In this document: positions 1 to 6,748 of the stretch, in pieces
How positions within the stretch are numbered: the first letter of the stretch is position 1
Layout of the letters: each line of letters opens with the position of its first letter
Assembly (NCBI GenBank): GCA_031362415.1
Contig: JANLSK010000273.1
Location: 1-20,606 of the forward strand
Reading direction: 5' to 3'
DNA from: VFJJ01 sp031362415
Lineage (GTDB): Bacteria; Actinomycetota; Acidimicrobiia; IMCC26256; VFJJ01
Length of the DNA: 20,606 bases
Translations under genes and position numbers: made by a program
Notes under the pieces: model-generated
What the model was told of the DNA's origin: nothing
The model's database searches: none
What the model saw: the letters and a program-made list of their open reading frames with translations, nothing else

Positions 1-440
1 GCGGTCGAGACGTCGGTCTCGTTCTCGGCGGCCCAATGAGCAATCGAGCCGTCGAGCCTGACCACTCCGGTGTTCGTGCGGACCTCGTACAGCAGCAACC
101 CGAACAGGCCCGCCCCCACCGTCACCAAAGCGGCCGCGGCCGTGAGGGCCAGCCCGGTCACACGCGACGGATCGAGTCGACGCCGGATGATCTGCCTCGT
201 GACCCGCCAACGCTGCAAATCGTCGGCCAGAGCCCTGGTCGCTCCGGCCGGGGACGCCACGTCGACGTGGGGCCAGCGCGCGACGATCGCTCCCACGACG
301 ATCCCGGTTGCGATGATCACCCCGAAGAGCACGGCCAGTACCAGCACCGACAGACCGATCCCTTGTTCACGACTACTCGGTTCAACGGCGGCGTGGCTCG
401 CTGCTCCGTGCCTCCAGCGTGCGAGCAGTTCCCACAGCAC
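1..440 (-). CDS. PAP2-superfamily phosphatase, N-terminal part (runs off window start)
   Basis: The minus strand reads open from a GTG at 440 to the window edge, giving 146 codons. It has a short polar N-terminus and a strong hydrophobic segment at about residues 32-54. A basic cytoplasmic-looking stretch follows (DLQRWRVTRQIIRRRLDPSR), then a second hydrophobic segment at about 97-118 ending LLLYEVRTNTG. The sequence then reads VVRLDGSIAHWAAENETDVST, which resembles the segment just before the catalytic motifs in actinobacterial PAP2 phosphatases. The catalytic KX6RP, PSGH and SRX5HX3D motifs would lie outside the window, so the activity is inferred from this resemblance. An in-frame TAA at 480-478 limits the start. 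GTG 440 is the first candidate after it, and internal GTGs are possible. It is divergent from the next gene, another PAP2 protein. Confidence 0.6.
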   Translation of the reverse strand, partial: MLWELLARWRHGAASHAAVEPSSREQGIGLSVLVLAVLFGVIIATGIVVGAIVARWPHVDVASPAGATRALADDLQRWRVTRQIIRRRLDPSRVTGLALTAAAALVTVGAGLFGLLLYEVRTNTGVVRLDGSIAHWAAENETDVST

Positions 441-455
441 GAGCAGTTCCCACAG
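423..455. repeat. 15-base direct repeat, period 18, at the start of the divergent PAP2 gene
   Basis: GAGCAGTTCCCACAG occurs at 423-437 and again at 441-455. The proposed minus-strand GTG start (440-438) lies exactly between the two copies. Read on the minus strand the duplication is in frame and repeats the residues LWELL. It may be a simple slippage duplication or part of an operator. Confidence 0.75.
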
Positions 456-510
456 ACAGATGCGTTCACGCGATGTTTACCGAATGTCGCCGATGTGAAA
501 CATGAGAGTT

Positions 511-552
511 GTGAACGGAACCGAGCTGTGAACGGAACCGAGCTGTGAACGG
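511..552. repeat. 17-base direct repeats between divergent PAP2 genes
   Basis: GTGAACGGAACCGAGCT occurs at 511-527 and 528-544, and a third truncated copy (GTGAACGG) starts at 545. The last copy supplies the GTG start codon of the downstream PAP2 gene. Because the period is 17, only one of the three GTGs is in the gene's frame. The position, in a 104-base divergent intergenic region, makes a regulator binding site possible, but nothing here proves it. Confidence 0.75.
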
Positions 553-1354
553 GCCATCGGGGTTGGCTGTACCAACTCGGGCGGCGCACACCGTGCTCCT
601 CGTCGCCGTCGCCGGCTTCGTTGCGCTCACCGCGGTCTTCAGCGTTCTCGGCACGTTACTCACGGGTACCTTCGACGCGGATTCGGGAGCCGATGCCGAT
701 CTCATCGCGTGGTTCGTCGACATCCGTGCGCCGAGGCTCGACTGGTTCGCCCGGGCCGGCTCGTTTCTGGGAAGCACCGTCTGGGTCGTGGGATCGATCA
801 TCGTGCTCGACATCGTGTTCGTCGCCGTCCGTCGTCGCTGGGCGGCGGTCGCCCTCACGACAGCCTTGGTGGTCGAGGCGTCCGTGTTCGGCGTCGTGCA
901 GCTGATCGTCGACCGGTCCCGCCCGAACGTCGAGCAGCTGGAAGAGGCCGCCCCCACCGCCAGCTACCCCTCAGGCCACACAGCCGCAGCGACGGCCCTG
1001 TACCTCACTGTGGGCGGCTTGGTCAGCCGTCCCGAGCGATGGGACATTGGGGTTGCTGGCAGCCATGGGAGCAGGCGATCCGGTCTCGGGTTCCGGGGTG
1101 TCGCCGCGTTTGCGATCGCCGTTTCGCTGGCCCTGTTCGTTGGCCTGTCGCGCCTCTACAACGGTGTGCACTACCCGTCCGACGTTCTCGCCGCCTTGGT
1201 GCTGGGTCTGTCGTCGTTCGTCGTGGGTCGCCTGGCCGTCGCTCGGGCGCTCCGTGATCGCGTCAGCAGCGAAGCCCACGATGCCAACTCGTCTCCGTCT
1301 TCACCGTCGGCCGGATCCGAGCCCGCCTGCGACTGCACCCCGTTTCAACGATGA
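545..1354 (+). CDS. PAP2-superfamily membrane phosphatase
   Basis: This is a 269-residue integral membrane protein of the PAP2 / phosphatidate phosphatase family. Such enzymes dephosphorylate lipid phosphates (phosphatidate, undecaprenyl pyrophosphate and similar) at the membrane. Motif 1 is present as DRSRP (R126-P127), but the usual lysine seven positions before the arginine is Q. Motif 2 is PSGH (142-145). Motif 3 is SRLYNGVHYPSD, with S202, R203, H209 and D213 in the right spacing. Hydrophobic segments lie near 17-40, 77-95, 100-123, 146-162, 184-201 and 213-230. The tail from about 240 is Ser/Pro-rich and polar. GTG 545 is the only start matching the N-terminal membrane segment, and the ribosome binding site is weak. 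It is followed 13 bases later by a lipid kinase gene, the opposite activity on a related substrate class. The exact substrate cannot be told from sequence. Confidence 0.88.
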   Translation: MNGPSGLAVPTRAAHTVLLVAVAGFVALTAVFSVLGTLLTGTFDADSGADADLIAWFVDIRAPRLDWFARAGSFLGSTVWVVGSIIVLDIVFVAVRRRWAAVALTTALVVEASVFGVVQLIVDRSRPNVEQLEEAAPTASYPSGHTAAATALYLTVGGLVSRPERWDIGVAGSHGSRRSGLGFRGVAAFAIAVSLALFVGLSRLYNGVHYPSDVLAALVLGLSSFVVGRLAVARALRDRVSSEAHDANSSPSSPSAGSEPACDCTPFQR

Positions 1355-1356
1355 CT

Positions 1357-1362
1357 GAGGAG
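1357..1362 (+). promoter_or_regulatory. Ribosome binding site of the lipid kinase gene
   Basis: GAGGAG five bases before the ATG at 1368. It is one of the few strong Shine-Dalgarno sequences in the window and fixes this start. Confidence 0.7.
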
Positions 1363-1367
1363 ACCAG

Positions 1368-2378
1368 ATGAACGTTGCTGTAATCGCCCACACAGGAAAG
1401 TCCGTGGGATCGAGCGGGATCGAGGAGCTCCGGACGGCCCTGGCCGGGCTCGGGATCGAGCCCACGTCGTGGTACGAGGTCGACAAGAGCAGGAAGGCTC
1501 CGGCCAAGGTGGCCAAGGCTCTCGACCGAGGTGCCGACCTTCTGTTCGTGTGGGGGGGCGACGGCACCGTCCAGCGCTGCGTTGACGCTGCAGCCGGGCA
1601 CGGCGTACCGATCGCCATCCTGCCCGCCGGCACGGCCAACGCCCTCGCCGGCTCGTTGGGAATCCCGACGGTGCTCGACGAGGCCATCGCCATCGGCCTC
1701 CACGGACCCCGTCGCCAACTCGACGTTGGCAAGATCAACGGCGAGCGCTTCGTCGTGATGGCTGGCACCGGTTTCGATGCCGCCATGATCCGCGACGTCG
1801 ACTCCCGAGCCAAGAACCGCATCGGTCGAGCCGCGTACGTCTGGACCGGGGCCCGAAACCTCGACTTCAAGCCCACCGCCGCCAAGGTCACCGTGGACGG
1901 CGTCGTCTGGCACGACGGACCGGCCACGTGCGTGCTGTTCGGCAACATCGGCCAGCTCATGGGCGGTCTCGATGCCTTCCCGGACGCCCGCCCCGACGAC
2001 GGCCTGCTCGAGGTCGGCATCGTGACCGCCGAGGGTCCGTGGCAGTGGATGCGGGTCCTGGGTCGTGCAGCGGTGGGCCGCGGCGACGGATCACCGTTCG
2101 TGAAGACGACCACCGGACGCAGGATCGACGTGGCGTTGCACACCCCTTGGCCGTACGAGCTTGACGGCGGCGAGCGCTCCGCCGTCAAGCGACTGAAGGT
2201 TCGGGTGGAAGAAGGTGCCATCAGCGTGTGCGTGCCGATCGCCAACGCGGCCACGGCTGCCGTGAAGATCGAGGTCGGCGGAGGTCACGCGGTCTCGGCC
2301 ATGCCATCGAACGGAGGGGTGCTGGTGGCTCCTTCATCCGTCACCTCGGTCTCCGTTGCGGCGGGCCCGACGTCGTGA
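1368..2378 (+). CDS. Diacylglycerol-kinase-family lipid kinase
   Basis: A 336-residue protein of the DAGK_cat / YegS-like lipid kinase family, which phosphorylates diacylglycerol or another lipid alcohol using ATP. The N-terminal half is the nucleotide-binding domain, with GGDGT at 63-67, followed by LPAGTAN (85-91) and MAGTGFDA (131-138). The C-terminal half (about 140-300) is the beta-sandwich lipid-binding domain. The family is about 290-340 residues, so this is full length. The last 40 residues are a low-complexity Ala/Ser/Val tail. The start is supported by a good ribosome binding site, GAGGAG at 1357-1362, five bases before ATG. Its stop overlaps the GTG start of the next gene by four bases, so translation is probably coupled. 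The pairing with PAP2 phosphatases suggests a phosphatidate/diacylglycerol cycle (inference). Confidence 0.9.
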   Translation: MNVAVIAHTGKSVGSSGIEELRTALAGLGIEPTSWYEVDKSRKAPAKVAKALDRGADLLFVWGGDGTVQRCVDAAAGHGVPIAILPAGTANALAGSLGIPTVLDEAIAIGLHGPRRQLDVGKINGERFVVMAGTGFDAAMIRDVDSRAKNRIGRAAYVWTGARNLDFKPTAAKVTVDGVVWHDGPATCVLFGNIGQLMGGLDAFPDARPDDGLLEVGIVTAEGPWQWMRVLGRAAVGRGDGSPFVKTTTGRRIDVALHTPWPYELDGGERSAVKRLKVRVEEGAISVCVPIANAATAAVKIEVGGGHAVSAMPSNGGVLVAPSSVTSVSVAAGPTS

Positions 2379-3337
2379 GCACCGCCGAGCGGGTCCCCGA
2401 GACCTTCGAGCTCACCGGCGATGACGCATGGAGAACGCTGTCTCACTGTGGCCGGGGTCGGCTCCTCAAAGACGCGTTCCAACGATTGCGCGTTGCCGAC
2501 GGCTTCAGCCACGCCCGGGCCCTGGCTTTTGCCACCGCGCTCGTGCTGGTTCAGGGCCTCATCTCGATGGTGGGATTGGCCGCAGCGATCGGGAGCGAGG
2601 AGTCGGAGAGTCGAGTCTCGACGGCGATCACGTCAGCCGTGCCCGGACCGGCCGGCGAACTCGTCCGCAGCGCCGTCGACCAAGCCCGGTCGGTGGGCGA
2701 CGACAACAGGTACCTGGGTCTGATCCTCGGCCTGGTCGGAGCCATCCTCACCGGGACGGTCTGGATGGGGCAGATGGAACGGGCCCTGAATCGCATCTAC
2801 GGCATCGAGAAGGATCGGGACTCCGTAGCCAAGTACATCAACGCCGCCGTGCTGTGCTTGACCGCGGGCGCCTTGGCCACCGTGGGCTTCGGCTCGATAG
2901 CGCTCGGACAAGGTGTCGGTAGCCTCTTCGACGGCACGGCCCACGACGTGTGGTCGGTGCTGCGTTGGCCCATCGGCCTCACGGCGATGATGGCTACCGT
3001 GGGTTTGTTGTTCAGGCACTCTCCTCGACGACGCCAGCCGTCGTGGTCGTGGATGATGTACGGAGCGATCGTCGCCGTTGTGCTGTGGGCCGTGTTCACC
3101 GTGGCGCTCCTGGGGTTCTTCCGCTCAAGCTCGAATTTCGGCCAGACGTACGGTTCACTGGCTGGCGTCGTGGCCCTCTTGCTGTGGTCGAACCTGTCCG
3201 GGATCGCCATCCTCTACGGCGGCGCCGCGGCAGCACAGCTCGAGGCAGTGAGGGCCGGCGCGCCTGGACCTCAGGATCAGACCAAGGTTGCTCACAGCGA
3301 GCCCGAGCTCGAGGCCGCCGGAAGGGTGGGAGCATGA
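2375..3337 (+). CDS. YihY/virulence factor BrkB family membrane protein
   Basis: A 320-residue membrane protein of the YihY/BrkB family, once misnamed ribonuclease BN, whose molecular role is unknown. A cytoplasmic N-terminus of about 45 residues is followed by hydrophobic segments near 48-72, 113-134, 155-182, 199-214, 228-249 and 260-283. Family-typical sequences are visible: DGFSHARALAFAT near 42-54, ERALNRIYG at 135-143, and the signature NFGQTYGSLAGVVALLLW at 254-271. The C-terminal 30 residues are polar. GTG 2375 is chosen because it gives a normal-length N-terminus and overlaps the preceding stop by four bases (GTGA). An open frame continues upstream to 2228, but that stretch is antigenic noise over the kinase gene with no family resemblance. 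Its stop overlaps the next ATG by four bases. Confidence 0.87.
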   Translation: MSTAERVPETFELTGDDAWRTLSHCGRGRLLKDAFQRLRVADGFSHARALAFATALVLVQGLISMVGLAAAIGSEESESRVSTAITSAVPGPAGELVRSAVDQARSVGDDNRYLGLILGLVGAILTGTVWMGQMERALNRIYGIEKDRDSVAKYINAAVLCLTAGALATVGFGSIALGQGVGSLFDGTAHDVWSVLRWPIGLTAMMATVGLLFRHSPRRRQPSWSWMMYGAIVAVVLWAVFTVALLGFFRSSSNFGQTYGSLAGVVALLLWSNLSGIAILYGGAAAAQLEAVRAGAPGPQDQTKVAHSEPELEAAGRVGA

Positions 3338-4572
3338 CCGTGACCGAACCAGTGAACGGGCCCAAAGCGGCGGAATTCGTTGCGCCGGAAGACCTTGAGG
3401 GCAATGGCGTCGCCCTGCGGAGCGAGACAGCGCGGTTCCGCCGCACCCTCGAGGGGGTGTTGGGCATACCGGCGACCGAAGGCAACCGCATCGAGGTGAT
3501 GCGCAACGGCGATCAGATCTTTCCGTCGATGTTGGACGCGATCAAGGCCGCAAGCAACACCATCGACTTCCTCACGTTCGTGTACTGGGAGGGTTCGATC
3601 GGCGACGAGTTCGCCCGGGCCATGTCGGCGCGCGCTCGCGACGGGGTCAGGGTCCGGGTGCTGCTCGACGGTTTCGGCGCCCACACGATGAACACTGCGC
3701 TGCTGGAGGAAATGGATGCTGCCGGCGTGCACGTCCGGTGGTTCCGCCCAATGCGAAAGCTGCGGCCGGGGCAGATCAACCGACGCACGCATCGCAAGGT
3801 CCTGATCACCGACGAGGCGGTCGGCTTCACGGGCGGGGTCGGCATCGCCGACGAGTGGAAGGGCGACGCGCGCGACGAGGCGGAGTGGCGCGACACCCAT
3901 TTTCGTGTCACCGGTCCGGCCGTCGACGGGCTGCGGTCGGCGTTCCTCGACAACTGGGCCGAGACCGATCCCGTGCTCTTCGACGAGACCGACCGATTTC
4001 CCGACCAGCCCGCGCCGGGCACGGCGATCGTCCAGTGCGTGCGCGGAGCAGCCGAGACCGGCTGGAGCGACATCGCCACCCTGTTCCGCACGCTGCTCCA
4101 GAGCTCCCGCCGGTGCGTGCGGATCACCACCGCCTACTTCGTGCCCGACGCTGAGTTGGCCGACCAGATGTGCGATGCCGCCGACCGGGGCGTGCAGATC
4201 CAGATACTCATGCCGGGTCCCCACGCCGACAAGCGATTCGTACAGATAGCTGGGGAGTCGATGTACGAACAGTTCCTCGAGCACGGAATCGAACTGTGGA
4301 GCTTTCAGCCCAGCATGTTGCACGCCAAGGTCATGACGGTTGACGGCTTGGTGGCCAACATCGGCTCGGCCAACCTGAACGGAAGGTCGGCCAACTACGA
4401 CGAGGAGATCAACTTGGTGGTCATCGATCCGGCACTCGTCGCCGAGCTCGACGAGCACTTCGATGCCGATCTCGAACGCAGCGTGCGCATCGAGCCCGGG
4501 CGTTGGGCCAAGCGGTCGCTGGCCCAGCAGGTCGTCGAAAAGGCCACAGCTCCCGTACGGCGGTGGTTCTGA
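3334..4572 (+). CDS. Phospholipase D / cardiolipin synthase-type protein
   Basis: A 412-residue protein with two PLD-type catalytic motifs. The first HKD is H153-K155-D160 (HRKVLITD) followed by the GG of FTGGVGI. The second is H330-K332-D337 (HAKVMTVD) followed by NIGSANLNGRS. This double-HKD layout is that of bacterial cardiolipin synthases (two phosphatidylglycerol to cardiolipin plus glycerol) and of related phospholipases D. Unlike ClsA it has no clear N-terminal membrane anchor, so it resembles the soluble or peripheral ClsB type. ATG 3334 overlaps the preceding TGA by four bases and has a purine-rich site (GGAAGGGTGGGAG) before it. Its TGA shares one base with the next ATG. The cardiolipin role is an inference from family and neighbours; another phosphodiester-transfer substrate is possible. 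Confidence 0.88.
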   Translation: MTVTEPVNGPKAAEFVAPEDLEGNGVALRSETARFRRTLEGVLGIPATEGNRIEVMRNGDQIFPSMLDAIKAASNTIDFLTFVYWEGSIGDEFARAMSARARDGVRVRVLLDGFGAHTMNTALLEEMDAAGVHVRWFRPMRKLRPGQINRRTHRKVLITDEAVGFTGGVGIADEWKGDARDEAEWRDTHFRVTGPAVDGLRSAFLDNWAETDPVLFDETDRFPDQPAPGTAIVQCVRGAAETGWSDIATLFRTLLQSSRRCVRITTAYFVPDAELADQMCDAADRGVQIQILMPGPHADKRFVQIAGESMYEQFLEHGIELWSFQPSMLHAKVMTVDGLVANIGSANLNGRSANYDEEINLVVIDPALVAELDEHFDADLERSVRIEPGRWAKRSLAQQVVEKATAPVRRWF

Positions 4573-5576
4573 TGGCAACGAGCGCGACCGCACCCCGGTC
4601 CACCCCCGCCCCTCTGCCCACCAACGCCCTTCCCCGGGCTGAGCGCCGGAACGAGCTCGACCGGTCGCATCTGGCTTCCGAGGCCCGACGACTTCTCGTG
4701 CCGTTTCTCGTGGGCGTCGCCCTACTGGTCGGGGTGGGCGTGGTTCTGGGGCTGATCCTCGATGGCACCGACGGCAATGCCTTGGTCCGTCTCGACGTTC
4801 GGTTCGAGAACTGGCTCGAGGCCAATCGGACCTCAGCGATGAACGACGCCACCGCGGTCGCGACACTGCTGGCCGAGTCGATTCCCATCGCCGTGTTGTG
4901 GGGCGCAGCCATGATCACCTCGGCCCTGTACAGCCGGAGTTGGGTTCCCCCGGCGTTCCTGTTGTTCGCGATCGGCGGCGAGAAACTGGCGTACCTGCTC
5001 ACCTCGCTGGCCGTCGGTCGCGACCGGCCCGACATCGAGCCGCTCGGCCATGTTTACGCATCCTCGAGCTTCCCCTCGGGTCACGTGGCGTCGGCCGTGT
5101 CGGTGTACGGATCACTGGTGATCCTGGCAATCGGGTTCGGCTGGATCCGGTCCCGGGCCATGCGCCGCACGGCTTTCACCGTCGTCGCCCTCATCACTGC
5201 GGCGGTGGCCATCAGCCGGATGTACCGGGGGCAGCATTTTCCGACCGACGTCACGGCCGGCGCGCTTCTCGGCCTGGCGTGGCTGGGCCTCGGCCGGCGC
5301 TACGTGCTGGGCGGCAAGGCGGTCCCGCTCCTTGGGGCCTCGCCGGCCCGCCCAGTCGGTGTTCCTGGTGGTGGCTGGTCCTCATCCGGGGCGAGCAGCC
5401 CCGGGGCGAGCAGCCCAGCTCCGAGATCAGTGTCGAGATCAGCCACGAGCTCATCCACGAGCAACTCCTCGAACACGACCACGCCGGCCGATGCCATCGC
5501 CGGCGCCAACGCGACATCCCAGGGCGTTGCGGGCACCGGCCCGACCAACCCGGGCAGGGCCAGTCCTCGGCGCTGA
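4572..5576 (+). CDS. PAP2-superfamily membrane phosphatase with overprinted C-terminal tail
   Basis: A 334-residue PAP2-family phosphatase. ATG 4572 overlaps the upstream stop by one base (TGATG). The N-terminal 40 residues are polar and Pro/Ala-rich. Hydrophobic segments follow near 41-63, 102-119, 125-147, 172-190, 200-215 and 227-240. Motif 1 ends GRDRP (R152-P153) with S where the usual lysine stands. Motif 2 is PSGH (168-171). Motif 3 is SRMYRGQHFPTD (S215, R216, H222, D226). The conserved domain ends near residue 248. The remaining ~85 residues are Ser/Ala/Gly/Thr-rich low complexity and lie wholly antisense to the 3' end of jetD. The tail may therefore be a readthrough extension with no function of its own. 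Substrate unknown; the neighbours suggest phosphatidate, phosphatidylglycerophosphate or undecaprenyl pyrophosphate. Confidence 0.88.
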   Translation: MATSATAPRSTPAPLPTNALPRAERRNELDRSHLASEARRLLVPFLVGVALLVGVGVVLGLILDGTDGNALVRLDVRFENWLEANRTSAMNDATAVATLLAESIPIAVLWGAAMITSALYSRSWVPPAFLLFAIGGEKLAYLLTSLAVGRDRPDIEPLGHVYASSSFPSGHVASAVSVYGSLVILAIGFGWIRSRAMRRTAFTVVALITAAVAISRMYRGQHFPTDVTAGALLGLAWLGLGRRYVLGGKAVPLLGASPARPVGVPGGGWSSSGASSPGASSPAPRSVSRSATSSSTSNSSNTTTPADAIAGANATSQGVAGTGPTNPGRASPRR

Positions 5577-6748
5577 GCCTCGTGCGCGGCATCGACGTAG
5601 TTGGATGTCCCGAACCGCCAAGGCGAAGCACCTGTGCGGTCCATGACCGAGCGGGCGATGGTGATTCCAGCCGGATCGAAGTCGGCCCGCACCATCAGCG
5701 GCGTGCCACTGATACCGAGTCGCTCGGCCAGGAGCCAGAAGGCGTCGTTGGGTACCCCGGCGGTGCACAGGAGCGGCTTGGAGCGGGGTCCCAGCCGGTG
5801 GACAGCAGCACCGACGACAGCCGGGTTCTCGCAGACGTGGACGGTGTCGCTCGGCAAGTTGATCGCCCATCGCTCGAGCTGGGCCAAGGTCACCGACATC
5901 GCCACGCCCAGCCCGGCGGCGTCGCGCAGCCACCGGTCGAGCGGCGTGTCGCCTACGGCGCAGAGCCCCAGCACCAGCACCGTGCTCGAGACGTCATCGA
6001 GCCGAACACCGAAGTGCCGCCAGAGCATCCGGCGTTCGAGCGAAGCGCCGGTGGTCGTTCGCTCCTCAACGACCGCGTCGACGGTGAGACCGACCTGAAT
6101 GGCAAGGGACCGTTCGACGAGCGTACGCACGCGGGTCATCGTGAGCCGCTTCGTGTCGCCGGTGACGCGGGCAGCCAACACGGCCAGCGGGATGTCGTCG
6201 GCTGGCAGAGCACCGAGGATCCCGATAGCCGCAGCCAGATCGTCGAAGCCCGTCTCGTCACGGGCCATCTTGGCCAGAAGGCCGTCGCGGGTCAGCGAGT
6301 CGAGCCAGTCCCCCACCCACGGCCGCTCGGCCAGCGTCCCGTGTTCGACGATCATCCGCAGCGATTCCAGCGCGCTGCGGCGGGCGTGCCGCTCGGCCGG
6401 CCGGTTGCGCAGTGGACCACCGACGCTCTCGAGCCAGACGACGAGGTCGACGCCCGCCGACCGAAGAAGGCACTCGTCGAGCTCGGCCAACTTCACCCGG
6501 ACCGACTCCCGTGCCGGTGCCCGTCCCAGCAAACCGGTGAGGGCCTTGCGCTCGGGCGCCGACAGCCCAGCCAGCTCGATGCTTCCCTCGAGCGAGCCAC
6601 CCGTTCGTTCGAGGGCATGACGGGCGCGATCCCACAGGCGTCCGTACGCCGAATCGGCGAGCGCCGCCATTGCCCGATCACGCTGCTGCGGCGTGGGTTT
6701 GGGCTCGGGCCTCCTGGCCTCAGGCTCGGACCCGGTCTCGGAGGTCAC
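5300..6748 (-). CDS. jetD: Wadjet JetD: DUF2399/TIGR02679-type Toprim nuclease subunit
   Basis: A 482-residue protein. JetD is the nuclease of the Wadjet anti-plasmid system: it is recruited by the JetABC SMC complex and cleaves small closed circular DNA. An N-terminal helical region (about 20-290) has arm-like TIGR02679 character. A Toprim domain follows, with the catalytic glutamate in VCENPAVV (E307), the loop LLCTAGVPNDA (326-336), and the metal-binding acidic pair in RADFDPAGI (D356, D358). All three acidic residues are present, so cleavage activity is expected. The conserved part ends about residue 437 (TPWDVALAPAM, then VFEELLVDELVADL). The last 45 residues are a Pro/Gly/Leu-rich tail containing a duplicated GLLAP unit. 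GTG 6748 overlaps the jetC stop by four bases (GTGA) with no clear ribosome site, so translation is coupled. The 3' end overlaps the convergent PAP2 gene. Confidence 0.9.
   Translation of the reverse strand: MTSETGSEPEARRPEPKPTPQQRDRAMAALADSAYGRLWDRARHALERTGGSLEGSIELAGLSAPERKALTGLLGRAPARESVRVKLAELDECLLRSAGVDLVVWLESVGGPLRNRPAERHARRSALESLRMIVEHGTLAERPWVGDWLDSLTRDGLLAKMARDETGFDDLAAAIGILGALPADDIPLAVLAARVTGDTKRLTMTRVRTLVERSLAIQVGLTVDAVVEERTTTGASLERRMLWRHFGVRLDDVSSTVLVLGLCAVGDTPLDRWLRDAAGLGVAMSVTLAQLERWAINLPSDTVHVCENPAVVGAAVHRLGPRSKPLLCTAGVPNDAFWLLAERLGISGTPLMVRADFDPAGITIARSVMDRTGASPWRFGTSNYVDAAHEAQRRGLALPGLVGPVPATPWDVALAPAMASAGVVVFEELLVDELVADLDTDLGAGLLAPGLLAPDEDQPPPGTPTGRAGEAPRSGTALPPST
5386..5415. 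repeat. Two-copy 15-base tandem repeat inside the jetD/PAP2 overlap
   Basis: CCGGGGCGAGCAGCC is present twice in tandem (5386-5400, 5401-5415). It is in frame for both overlapping genes. In the PAP2 tail it encodes a repeated five-residue G-A-S-S-P unit, and in JetD (minus strand) a repeated G-L-L-A-P unit. Confidence 0.85.

Noticed and set aside
3292..4866. A 524-codon minus-strand open frame over the PLD-type gene
   Set aside because: The plus strand encodes both HKD motifs; the minus frame has no recognisable domain.
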